A stretch of 7,690 bases of DNA. It comes from an archaeon (lineage in GTDB: Archaea > Nanobdellota > Nanobdellia > Woesearchaeales > ARS49). The translations under genes were made by a program, and so were the position numbers. The stretch's first letter is position 1, and each line of letters starts with the position of its first letter. The notes under the pieces are model-generated. The model was given only the letters and a program-made list of their open reading frames with translations. It had not been told where the DNA came from and made no database searches. Below are positions 1 to 4,240 of the stretch, in pieces. Location: the NCBI GenBank assembly GCA_016213425.1, contig JACRAI010000004.1:1-7690 (forward strand), read 5' to 3'.

Positions 1-841
1 ACACTGGTGCTTGAGGATGTTCTTTTGCGTAACGAATTATTTGTTTTATTAATTCTGTATTTTCACAACCTCTTAATAATCGTTCTATTTCGTCAAGAAT
101 TTTATCTTCATCAAAGGAAGCTCTGTCTGGAGAAATGTTTTCTAGACCTAAATCATAACTGAATAAGGAGTTGACATTTTTTATTTTTACTCCTTTAATA
201 AAAACAGATCTTTGTTTTTTATTTAGATCTATGACTCTTGAAAAATTTCCGCTAATTGTCGGTCTGCCATATAACTCTTTATACTCATCATTAAAAAATA
301 AAACTTTTTCTGGTAAGTTTAAGATTTCTTCAATTAATTTTTTTGATGGTTCTATGAATCTTGTTCTTGAACCTTGAACGTGAGTTCCGTTTTCTTTTAC
401 TTCAAAGCATAATCTTTCTAAATCATGATCTCCTATTTTTTCTGGTTTCGCGTAAGGTGTTGCTGTCCAGTTTTGTGATTTGTATTCAACTTTTATTCCG
501 TTTCTTAAACATGCAGCTGCAACTAATTTAAGTCCTTCACCGAATTGACCTACACTTAATACGTCTTCTGTTTTTGATGAGAATAAAACAGTTAATAATC
601 TTGCATCATAACCTTGCCCGTCATCTTCAAATATTATTTCTTGAACGGATTTTTCTGGGTTGTATTCTTTGAAATCTATCCATTTATCTTCTTGTTTGAA
701 TTTAATTGAAGTGTTTTTTCCTTTGCTGTCTGCAGGCAAATGATTAGAAATGCTGTCTAGAACTATTCTTTCTATACCCCGCGCATTTCTTCTGTAGTCT
801 AGCGTTAGGGATGTTTCAAACTTTCTTTTTGTTCTTGCCAT
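1..841 (-). CDS. GHKL (Bergerat-fold) ATPase, C-terminus cut by window edge
   Basis: Open reading frame from ATG at 841 to the left edge without a stop, at least 280 residues. Three ATP-binding motifs are visible in order: an N-box-like segment DSISNHLPADS (residues 29-39, Asn33 as the Mg-binding Asn), the G1 box DDGQGY (73-78), and the G2 box VGQFGEGLKL (97-106). A later NGTHV (151-155) fits the G3 Gly-Thr. This order is the signature of the Hsp90/MutL/histidine-kinase/MORC ATPase fold. No kinase, topoisomerase or mismatch-repair domain follows in the visible part. Residues after about 195 (VFIKGVKI, then YDLGLENISPDR) resemble a second S5-like domain, which is an inference. The usual catalytic Glu four residues before Asn33 is Asp29. 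The start lies one base after the stop of the 87-aa gene (TAA-A-ATG), so translation is probably coupled. The substrate or partner is unknown; a MORC-like or phage rIIA-like role is possible but unproven. Confidence 0.88.
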   Translation of the reverse strand, partial: MARTKRKFETSLTLDYRRNARGIERIVLDSISNHLPADSKGKNTSIKFKQEDKWIDFKEYNPEKSVQEIIFEDDGQGYDARLLTVLFSSKTEDVLSVGQFGEGLKLVAAACLRNGIKVEYKSQNWTATPYAKPEKIGDHDLERLCFEVKENGTHVQGSRTRFIEPSKKLIEEILNLPEKVLFFNDEYKELYGRPTISGNFSRVIDLNKKQRSVFIKGVKIKNVNSLFSYDLGLENISPDRASFDEDKILDEIERLLRGCENTELIKQIIRYAKEHPQAPV

Positions 842-842
842 T

Positions 843-1106
843 TTATTTTCTTAATTCTACTTCTAGCTTTGCTACTTCTTCTTGCAATTCTTGAGCTAAC
901 TTATCTATTGTTTCTCTATCGTTAACTATTTCTTTTGTTTCTCCTACTTTTATTATTCTTAAATCTCCTTCATGTAATGCCATCTGGTAGCCGTTAATAG
1001 GTAAGTTTACAACTCCTCCAAATACTGGTTCGTCTTGGAATATTTTATCGTAAACGCCGGTTGTTCTTTTCAGGTAAAAATCTAAAAATATTGTTGGTAA
1101 TTCCAT
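843..1106 (-). CDS. 87-aa protein of unknown function, third orphan of the ATPase operon
   Basis: I do not recognise this protein. It has a beta-rich-looking N-terminal two-thirds (FGGVVNLPINGYQMALHEG, residues 29-47) and a charged C-terminal helix with heptad-like spacing (residues 63-87, rich in Glu, Lys and Leu) that could form a coiled coil. There is no signal peptide or membrane segment. The start is secure: AAGGAGGTGAAAAATG is a near-perfect archaeal ribosome binding site. That site is built from the last two Arg codons and the TGA stop of the preceding gene, so the two genes are almost certainly cotranscribed. It sits directly before the GHKL ATPase, separated by one base, and might be a partner or adaptor. 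That is an inference from position only. Confidence 0.85.
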   Translation of the reverse strand: MELPTIFLDFYLKRTTGVYDKIFQDEPVFGGVVNLPINGYQMALHEGDLRIIKVGETKEIVNDRETIDKLAQELQEEVAKLEVELRK

Positions 1107-1109
1107 TTT

Positions 1110-1406
1110 TCACCTCCTTGTTGATACTCTTCTTATTTTTGCGTAATTATTAGGATCATAATCTTTCTTTAAAGGACAAGAATGTCTATTAATATGTTCA
1201 GGAAAGATAACTGCATAGTCATCCTTATCTGGTCCTTTTCTAACGATCATTGGTTCTTGAAATCCAATTGATTGATTAGGAAAAACTAGTTTAGTTCTTT
1301 CAATCAATAAGCATCCATCTTCACTAAAAGAGAATGCTTCAGAGAGATGTATAAATCCTCTTTCTCCAGGTTTCATTTCTTCAATTTTTTTGAAATCAGC
1401 CATCAT
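1110..1406 (-). CDS. 98-aa protein of unknown function, second orphan of the ATPase operon
   Basis: I do not recognise this protein. It looks like a small soluble, mixed alpha/beta protein with acidic and basic patches. Two Cys (32 and 77) and two His (71, 75) are present, but too far apart to suggest a zinc site. The C-terminus is basic (KIRRVSTRR). The frame is open from GTG at 1415, but that GTG lies inside an AAAGGTGATC ribosome binding site, so the ATG at 1406 is the better start. A second ATG follows immediately at 1403. The start overlaps the end of the 86-aa gene by 11 bases, as expected for coupled genes in one operon. Confidence 0.83.
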   Translation of the reverse strand: MMADFKKIEEMKPGERGFIHLSEAFSFSEDGCLLIERTKLVFPNQSIGFQEPMIVRKGPDKDDYAVIFPEHINRHSCPLKKDYDPNNYAKIRRVSTRR

Positions 1407-1656
1407 TTTGATCACCTTTAATTCTAGTTAATCTTCCTGAGTACTGTTTTTGTGTTTCCGCTTGAACACATTGAACAGTTAGTCTGCCGCTTTGGCATGC
1501 GTTAAAAAAGATTTCATCTATATCTTGTTGTGACGGTAAATGAAATCCTTTACCGTTCGAGTCATCAAGCAGGCCATATTCAGTTAGAACTATTCCTTTA
1601 ACTTCTGCTCTGTTTTTAACAGGTGTTTCTCTTCTTTCCATAAACCAATCTAACAT
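1396..1656 (-). CDS. 86-aa protein of unknown function, first orphan of the ATPase operon
   Basis: I do not recognise this protein. It starts with a short amphipathic stretch (MLDWFMERR) followed by a soluble-looking chain with a polar C-terminus. There is no membrane segment, signal peptide or metal-binding motif. A GGGAGGGAG ribosome binding site sits five bases before ATG 1656. The start overlaps the stop of the 223-aa gene by seven bases (ATGTTAG), and the end overlaps the 98-aa gene by 11 bases. The overlaps at both ends make it very likely to be a real gene within the operon. Confidence 0.82.
   Translation of the reverse strand: MLDWFMERRETPVKNRAEVKGIVLTEYGLLDDSNGKGFHLPSQQDIDEIFFNACQSGRLTVQCVQAETQKQYSGRLTRIKGDQNDG
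1410..1419 (-). promoter_or_regulatory. Ribosome binding site that fixes the start of the 98-aa gene
   Basis: Reads AAAGGTGATC on the minus strand. GGTGATC matches the archaeal anti-Shine-Dalgarno end of 16S rRNA (CCUCCACUAG) without mismatch. It is followed by AAA and then ATG at 1406, so the upstream in-frame GTG (1415) is part of the binding site rather than the start. Confidence 0.8.
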
Positions 1657-2321
1657 TTTTCTCCCTCCCCGAGTTTATCATAATTTTTATCTTCTAATTT
1701 AAGTGAGTTATCTGATTCAATTTTATCTAAAAGATTGTAAATTCGTGCACGATTCATTCTTTGAACCATTAATGGAAGTCCTACCATTGGGACCCAAATA
1801 GCTGAAGCCACTCCTAAACCTTTAAGACCCCATTCATATGCAATTAAAGGTGCTCCAGGAAAAAGAGTGTATTCTGTTGCTTTCCAGCAAACAGCTTCAT
1901 AAATTCTAGTCATCTTTTCGTATTTTCTTAATTTTTCAGCGCGATTTTCTTTTTTTATGCCTTCAATTCTAGGCATATCGATGTTGAAGTGTTGTTTTAG
2001 TATTTTTTCTAGTTCATCTTCCTTTTTCTTGAAAAGGGGTTTTAATTTTTTAACTAAAGATCTTCTATATGTAGCCGCATTGTTTCTTCTTTCCCATTCT
2101 CTAGGTTCGAAAACCCATCCTAAGAATCTTTCTGTAAAACCTTTAACGGGCTTTATTACTTTGTTCGCGTACTTCCAGCCGCTTTCATCTTCTTTGAATC
2201 TTTTATATGTTTCTTGAACATCTTTTTTTATTGCTTTTATAGGAGTATTAATACTTCTAAAGAAATCCGAAGCACCATACTTGCTTTGTAATGATTGTTC
2301 TAAATTATTTTCAGTTGTCAT
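1650..2321 (-). CDS. 223-aa basic protein with a hydrophobic C-terminal region, first gene of the ATPase operon
   Basis: I do not recognise the family. Residues 20-145 are highly charged and probably helical, with many Lys, Arg and Glu. Residues 151-187 are hydrophobic (YTLFPGAPLIAYEWGLKGLGVASAIWVPMVGLPLMV region) with a polar break near 163-167, so they could form one or two membrane-inserted helices. A charged tail of about 35 residues follows. An in-frame ATG at 2372 exists, but those extra 17 codons would cover the TATA box at 2345-2353. ATG 2321 lies 28 bases from the TATA centre and fits a leaderless or nearly leaderless mRNA, so I chose it. The sequence EKC then TAG overlaps the next gene. 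It may tether the operon's products to the membrane, which is an inference. It shares its general layout with the 135-aa protein at 6085-6492, but I see no convincing alignment. Confidence 0.85.
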   Translation of the reverse strand: MTTENNLEQSLQSKYGASDFFRSINTPIKAIKKDVQETYKRFKEDESGWKYANKVIKPVKGFTERFLGWVFEPREWERRNNAATYRRSLVKKLKPLFKKKEDELEKILKQHFNIDMPRIEGIKKENRAEKLRKYEKMTRIYEAVCWKATEYTLFPGAPLIAYEWGLKGLGVASAIWVPMVGLPLMVQRMNRARIYNLLDKIESDNSLKLEDKNYDKLGEGEKC

Positions 2322-2344
2322 TTTATTAGTAATAAGAACTAGAA

Positions 2345-2359
2345 GTATATAAATGTTTC
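2345..2359 (-). promoter_or_regulatory. Promoter of the ATPase operon (TATA box and BRE)
   Basis: The minus strand reads GCGAAACATTTATATAC: TATA box TTTATATAC (2353-2345) preceded by an A-rich BRE-like GAAAC. The TATA centre is 28 bases before ATG 2321, so the transcript would start within a few bases of the start codon. No ribosome binding site is seen there, consistent with leaderless translation. Confidence 0.72.
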
Positions 2360-2367
2360 GCTTTTTT

Positions 2368-2383
2368 ACCACTCATAAGTGGT
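2368..2383. promoter_or_regulatory. Candidate operator: perfect dyad between two divergent promoters
   Basis: ACCACT CATA AGTGGT is a perfect 6-bp inverted repeat with a 4-base spacer. Beyond a T:T mismatch on each side it extends into T-run/A-run arms (2363-2366 with 2385-2388). Its centre (2375.5) lies about 26 bases from both the leftward TATA centre (2349) and the rightward one (2401). A protein bound here could control both promoters. No binding protein can be assigned from sequence. Confidence 0.5.
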
Positions 2384-2391
2384 TAAAATAG

Positions 2392-2405
2392 AAATGTTTA
2401 AATAT
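2392..2405 (+). promoter_or_regulatory. Rightward promoter upstream of a tiny transcript
   Basis: Reads AAATGTTTAAATAT, with TATA box TTTAAATAT at 2397-2405 and a purine-rich BRE-like GAAAT before it. Its centre is 26 bases before the A of the ATG at 2427, the same geometry as the other leaderless promoters in the window. Confidence 0.5.
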
Positions 2406-2426
2406 CAGTCATTAATATCCAGACAC

Positions 2427-2495
2427 ATGGAAAATTTAGTAGAATTGATCAAAGAAAGATGTCTGCTTTCTTCCAATACATCATTAATCAATTAA
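2427..2495 (+). other. Tiny leaderless ORF (22 aa) or small structured RNA
   Basis: The predicted transcript starts at ATG 2427 and encodes 22 residues (MENLVELIKERCL, then SSNTSLIN) before TAA at 2493. The same bases form nested stems: AATTGAT 2443-2449 with ATCAATT 2487-2493, enclosing AAGAAAG 2452-2458 with CTTTCTT 2466-2472 around a 7-base loop. It may therefore be a peptide gene, a small RNA, or a terminator shared with the convergent toxin gene, whose last four bases it overlaps. The promoter geometry is the main argument that it is transcribed. I cannot decide between coding and non-coding. Confidence 0.35.
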
Positions 2496-2905
2496 GGCTC
2501 TATTCTTTTTATTCCTTCAATTTTATCAAAATGTTTGTCTAGCGAAACAAGTTTTTTTATCTTCAAATCATCCATACAAGCAACAACCAATGAGTCATCA
2601 AAATCTAATTTTGTTTTACTCATAAGTTCAACAGAATTTGCCACTGTAAAAGGTGATGGCCTATGAATTTCCAAACCTACTAAGTTATCAATAAAAGTAA
2701 GAAAATCTTTCATAAGTTCAGAATTTTTAGCTTTATTCTGTATACTTAATAAACAAGCATAAATTATGAAGTCTGAAGTGAAAGCTTTAACTTCCCCAGA
2801 TAAGAATTTTCTAATATACTGTTTACACAACTCACTCTTCTCATTTCTCAGCGCTATTTCTAAAAAAATATTTGCATCAATAAAAACTAGATCTATTTCG
2901 CCCAT
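2492..2905 (-). CDS. vapC: PIN-domain toxin, VapC-like
   Basis: 137 residues, the usual VapC length. PIN-domain landmarks are FIDANIFLE with Asp10, LDFDDSLVVAC with Asp104 (Asp103 alternative), and LVSLDKHFDKI with Asp123. Such proteins are Mg-dependent RNases that cut tRNA, rRNA or mRNA when not held by their antitoxin. The second acidic position of the active site, normally a Glu in a segment like tSdlvlaEl, appears as Ala50 in TSDFIIYACLL, so the catalytic set may be incomplete. The start ATG overlaps the antitoxin's end by 13 bases and has no obvious ribosome binding site, so it is probably translated by coupling. PIN identity is confident. Activity and exact substrate are not visible in the sequence. 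Confidence 0.82.
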   Translation of the reverse strand: MGEIDLVFIDANIFLEIALRNEKSELCKQYIRKFLSGEVKAFTSDFIIYACLLSIQNKAKNSELMKDFLTFIDNLVGLEIHRPSPFTVANSVELMSKTKLDFDDSLVVACMDDLKIKKLVSLDKHFDKIEGIKRIEP

Positions 2906-3153
2906 AATTTTAAAGCTTCATGTTGAAGCTCAACAGAAGTATATTTTCCTTTCAAGTGCGATAAAATTCCATCTATCAATTTAATTGGGTCTTTCACTTT
3001 TGGAAGTTTTTCCTCTTTTTCGTCTATCAACCACTTATTAATTACAAATTCACTTGCCTTTTTCAATGATCCTTTACTAAATCCAAACTTACGCATTGCC
3101 TTCTCACGAAATCTTCTTTCAACGTCTTCATTCAAAACCAATTTTAGTACCAT
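2893..3153 (-). CDS. vapB: VapB-like antitoxin, ribbon-helix-helix type
   Basis: 86 residues. The N-terminus MVLKLVLNEDVERRFREKAMRKFGFSKG would supply a beta strand followed by helices, as in ribbon-helix-helix DNA-binding proteins. The segment FGFSKGSLKKASEFVINKWL (residues 23-42) resembles archaeal antitoxins found next to PIN toxins. The C-terminal part (43-86) would bind and block the toxin. The frame is open further upstream to 3237, but those codons would span the TATA box at 3177-3186. ATG 3153 lies 28 bases from that box and is chosen as a leaderless start. It overlaps the PIN gene, the classic antitoxin-first order. Antitoxin-toxin complexes usually repress their own promoter, and the repeats at 3151-3174 are a candidate site. 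Confidence 0.75.
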   Translation of the reverse strand: MVLKLVLNEDVERRFREKAMRKFGFSKGSLKKASEFVINKWLIDEKEEKLPKVKDPIKLIDGILSHLKGKYTSVELQHEALKLWAK

Positions 3154-3174
3154 AAGTACATAAGAACATAAGCA
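3151..3174. repeat. Three tandem 8-bp repeats at the antitoxin start
   Basis: CATAAGTA (3151), CATAAGAA (3159) and CATAAGCA (3167) follow each other without gaps, differing only at the seventh base. They lie between the antitoxin TATA box and its start codon, and the first copy contains the start codon itself. On the minus strand each unit holds an ATG, and the 8-base period puts the three ATGs in three different frames. They may be an operator for the toxin-antitoxin complex or a slippage-prone repeat. Confidence 0.65.
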
Positions 3175-3176
3175 CC

Positions 3177-3186
3177 TATTTAAATA
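3177..3186 (-). promoter_or_regulatory. Promoter of the toxin-antitoxin operon
   Basis: The self-complementary TATTTAAATA is a TATA box candidate, with an A-rich GAGAAA BRE-like stretch upstream on the minus strand. Its centre is 28 bases before the antitoxin ATG at 3153, giving a leaderless or nearly leaderless mRNA. Confidence 0.6.
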
Positions 3187-3245
3187 TTTCTCTTCTTTAA
3201 TGGAGAGTTCGGTAATTGTGTTTTTGCGTTGACTCAATCACAATA

Positions 3246-3254
3246 TTTATATAC
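3246..3254 (+). promoter_or_regulatory. Promoter of the DUF2683-like gene
   Basis: TTTATATAC matches the archaeal TATA consensus. Transcription would begin near 3275, about 13 bases before the start codon. This leaves a short leader with only a weak GTGA (3277-3280) as a possible ribosome binding site. The 9-bp dyad TTGACTCAA (3229-3237) lies just upstream. Confidence 0.6.
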
Positions 3255-3287
3255 TTCAAATAAACATAATATATATGTGAAATATAT

Positions 3288-3467
3288 ATGGTTAAAGCTA
3301 TGATTGATATAAATGAAAGCGCGAATCAGTTGTTAAACGTTATTAAAGCGAAATATAATTTTAAAACTAAATCTGAAGCCATCAATAAATTGGCTGAAGA
3401 GTATGCAGAAAAAGTATTGCATCATGAATTAAAACCTGAAGCACCTAAAAGGCAGATTGCATTCTGA
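3288..3467 (+). CDS. DUF2683-like small protein (antitoxin-type), without a partner toxin
   Basis: 59 residues. MVKAMIDINESANQLLNVIK, followed by KTKSEAINKLAEEY (residues 27-40), matches from memory the archaeal DUF2683 pattern (small hydrophobic strand, NxxLNxxKAK, KSEAI, then an acidic helix). These proteins are thought to be ribbon-helix-helix-like and often sit before RelE-type toxins in DPANN genomes. That is recollection, not a search. The tail (HELKPEAPKRQIAF) is short and probably complete. No toxin gene follows: 131 bases of non-coding sequence come next, then an unrelated membrane protein. It is divergent from the VapBC-like pair. It could be a solitary regulator, an orphan antitoxin, or a remnant of a lost pair. 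Confidence 0.78.
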   Translation: MVKAMIDINESANQLLNVIKAKYNFKTKSEAINKLAEEYAEKVLHHELKPEAPKRQIAF

Positions 3468-3514
3468 AAAGGTTTCATAAAATCTGAACACTTTTTAATC
3501 AATTTAAATACTTC

Positions 3515-3536
3515 TTGAAAATCTTTCAATTTTTTT
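3515..3536 (+). terminator. Candidate terminator after the DUF2683-like gene
   Basis: A 6-bp stem TTGAAA/TTTCAA with a 3-base loop (ATC) is followed by seven T. The stem is weak and AT-rich, but an oligo-T run alone can stop archaeal RNA polymerase. The rest of the 131-bp gap holds one additional TATA-like TTTAAATAC (3502-3510) with no gene at the right distance. Confidence 0.45.
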
Positions 3537-3568
3537 GTAGTATTTTATAAACTATTTTTAGAAAGACA

Positions 3569-3575
3569 TTTAAAG
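3569..3575 (+). promoter_or_regulatory. Promoter of the membrane/coiled-coil gene
   Basis: TTTAAAG, preceded by the A-rich GAAAGACA, is centred 27 bases before ATG 3599. No ribosome binding site precedes that ATG, so this gene also looks leaderless. Confidence 0.5.
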
Positions 3576-3598
3576 AATAGAGCAATATATTTGCTTAG

Positions 3599-3958
3599 AT
3601 GAATAAAGACAAAATGTATGATTTATTATTCTGGTCTAGTATGGGAGTTATTGTAGTTTGGATGATACTCAAAGCCATAGGAGTTATTAATACGCCCATG
3701 TTCGTTCAATTAATTCCTTATGCGGGAGGAATTTTTGCTTTCGGAGTTTTCTTTCAAATGATGAGAGAATTTAAAAATGAGATAAAAAGCATAAAAGAAG
3801 ATACAAAAGAACTAAGAAAAACAGATCAAAGTCTTGTGTCAGATGTTTCTCAAATAAAGTTTAGGATGGAAAAAGTTGAAGGGAGACTTGACGGGCTTGA
3901 AATTAGCATGAATAGTATAGACTTGAGGCTTGGAAGAGTAGAAGCAAAGATATCTTAA
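3599..3958 (+). CDS. Two-helix membrane protein with coiled-coil tail, function unknown
   Basis: 119 residues. Two hydrophobic segments (residues 8-30 and 36-54), separated by a short loop with Asn31 and Pro33, should span the membrane as a hairpin. From residue 56 to the end the chain is charged and heptad-like (KNEIKSIKEDTKELRK, then VEGRLDGLEISMNSIDLRLG), typical of a parallel coiled coil. The short Lys-rich N-terminus and the tail probably both face the cytoplasm. It may be a membrane anchor or scaffold that oligomerises through its tail. No enzymatic motif is visible. It is a single gene, convergent with ftsZ, and a large foldable element begins 24 bases after its stop. Closeness to ftsZ suggests but does not show a role in division. 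Confidence 0.85.
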   Translation: MNKDKMYDLLFWSSMGVIVVWMILKAIGVINTPMFVQLIPYAGGIFAFGVFFQMMREFKNEIKSIKEDTKELRKTDQSLVSDVSQIKFRMEKVEGRLDGLEISMNSIDLRLGRVEAKIS

Positions 3959-3982
3959 GATTAATTTATTCAGAAATTTCTG

Positions 3983-4159
3983 TTTCACTCGCTGCCGCTC
4001 GATTTTACTTTCAAAAGTCTCGGCTTGATCTATCTTTAATTTTACGCCGAGACTTTATCATGAATACCTGTACAATATTCTTGTGAAGATTCGCCAATCT
4101 AAATTAAAATATTAATTTATTGGCTGATCTGAAAGTTAAATCGACTGAAAGGAGTGAAA
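3983..4159 (+). ncRNA. Candidate structured RNA with a four-way (cloverleaf-like) junction
   Basis: No ORF of note. The stretch folds as follows. An outer stem pairs 3983-3990 with 4152-4159 (8 of 8). After an internal loop (3991-3998 against 4145-4151), P1 pairs 3999-4013 with 4130-4144 (14 of 15). Three hairpins lie inside. P2 pairs 4014-4024 with 4046-4056 (11 of 11, AAAGTCTCGGC with its complement). P3 pairs 4062-4066 with 4076-4080, extended by 4059-4060 with 4082-4083. P4 pairs 4088-4090, 4093-4098 and 4101-4107 with 4127-4129, 4119-4124 and 4112-4118, with a 4-base loop. P2 abuts the 5' strand of P1 and P4 abuts its 3' strand with no spare base. The plus strand is preferred weakly because some non-Watson-Crick positions become G-U pairs there (4091-4126, 3982-4160). 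A TATA-like TTATAT at 4186-4181 could instead serve the minus strand. It could be a free RNA, a 3' UTR of the upstream gene, or a fold-back DNA element. It resembles no RNA family I know. Confidence 0.55.
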
Positions 4160-4210
4160 TCACTAATGATTATACTAGAGATATAAGAAAAAGAGCATAA
4201 ACAAGAATTT

Positions 4211-4233
4211 AAAATAAAAGAAAAAAAGAAAAA
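4211..4233 (-). terminator. Oligo-T terminator of ftsZ
   Basis: On the minus strand, starting eight bases after the ftsZ stop, runs of 5, 7, 4 and 4 T follow one another with only single C or A interruptions. Poly-T tracts without a stem are the usual archaeal intrinsic terminators. Confidence 0.7.
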
Positions 4234-4240
4234 GGAATTT

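Noticed and set aside
171..377. Plus-strand ORF of 68 codons
   Set aside because: It is the opposite-strand shadow of the GHKL ATPase gene, has no promoter or ribosome binding site, and its protein shows only low-complexity Leu/Phe/Lys sequence.
1957..2217. Plus-strand ORF of 86 codons
   Set aside because: Shadow of the 223-aa gene, which has a promoter and operon context; the Ser/Phe runs mirror Lys/Glu codons on the real strand.
2322..2372. N-terminal extension of the 223-aa protein (17 codons, hydrophobic, signal-peptide-like)
   Set aside because: It overlaps the TATA box at 2345-2353, and ATG 2321 has the correct leaderless spacing. The apparent signal peptide is translated promoter DNA.
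2766..2984. Plus-strand ORF of 72 codons
   Set aside because: Shadow across the VapC-like and VapB-like genes, without start signals.
3154..3237. N-terminal extension of the antitoxin (28 codons)
   Set aside because: It spans the TATA box at 3177-3186, and the ribbon-helix-helix sequence begins only at the ATG at 3153.
3229..3237. Dyad TTGACTCAA before the DUF2683-like promoter
   Set aside because: Only 4 bp per arm and a single copy; too short to call an operator, although its position near the BRE is suggestive.
3971..3982. 12-bp palindrome CAGAAATTTCTG beside the cloverleaf element
   Set aside because: It has no loop, could be part of the element's boundary or chance in AT-rich DNA, and fits no promoter spacing, so I did not list it as a site.
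3961..4121. Exact 10-base direct repeat TTAATTTATT (3961 and 4112) as a possible target duplication
   Set aside because: Low-complexity sequence; the second copy lies inside the P4 hairpin rather than at the element's edge, so it does not flank an insertion.
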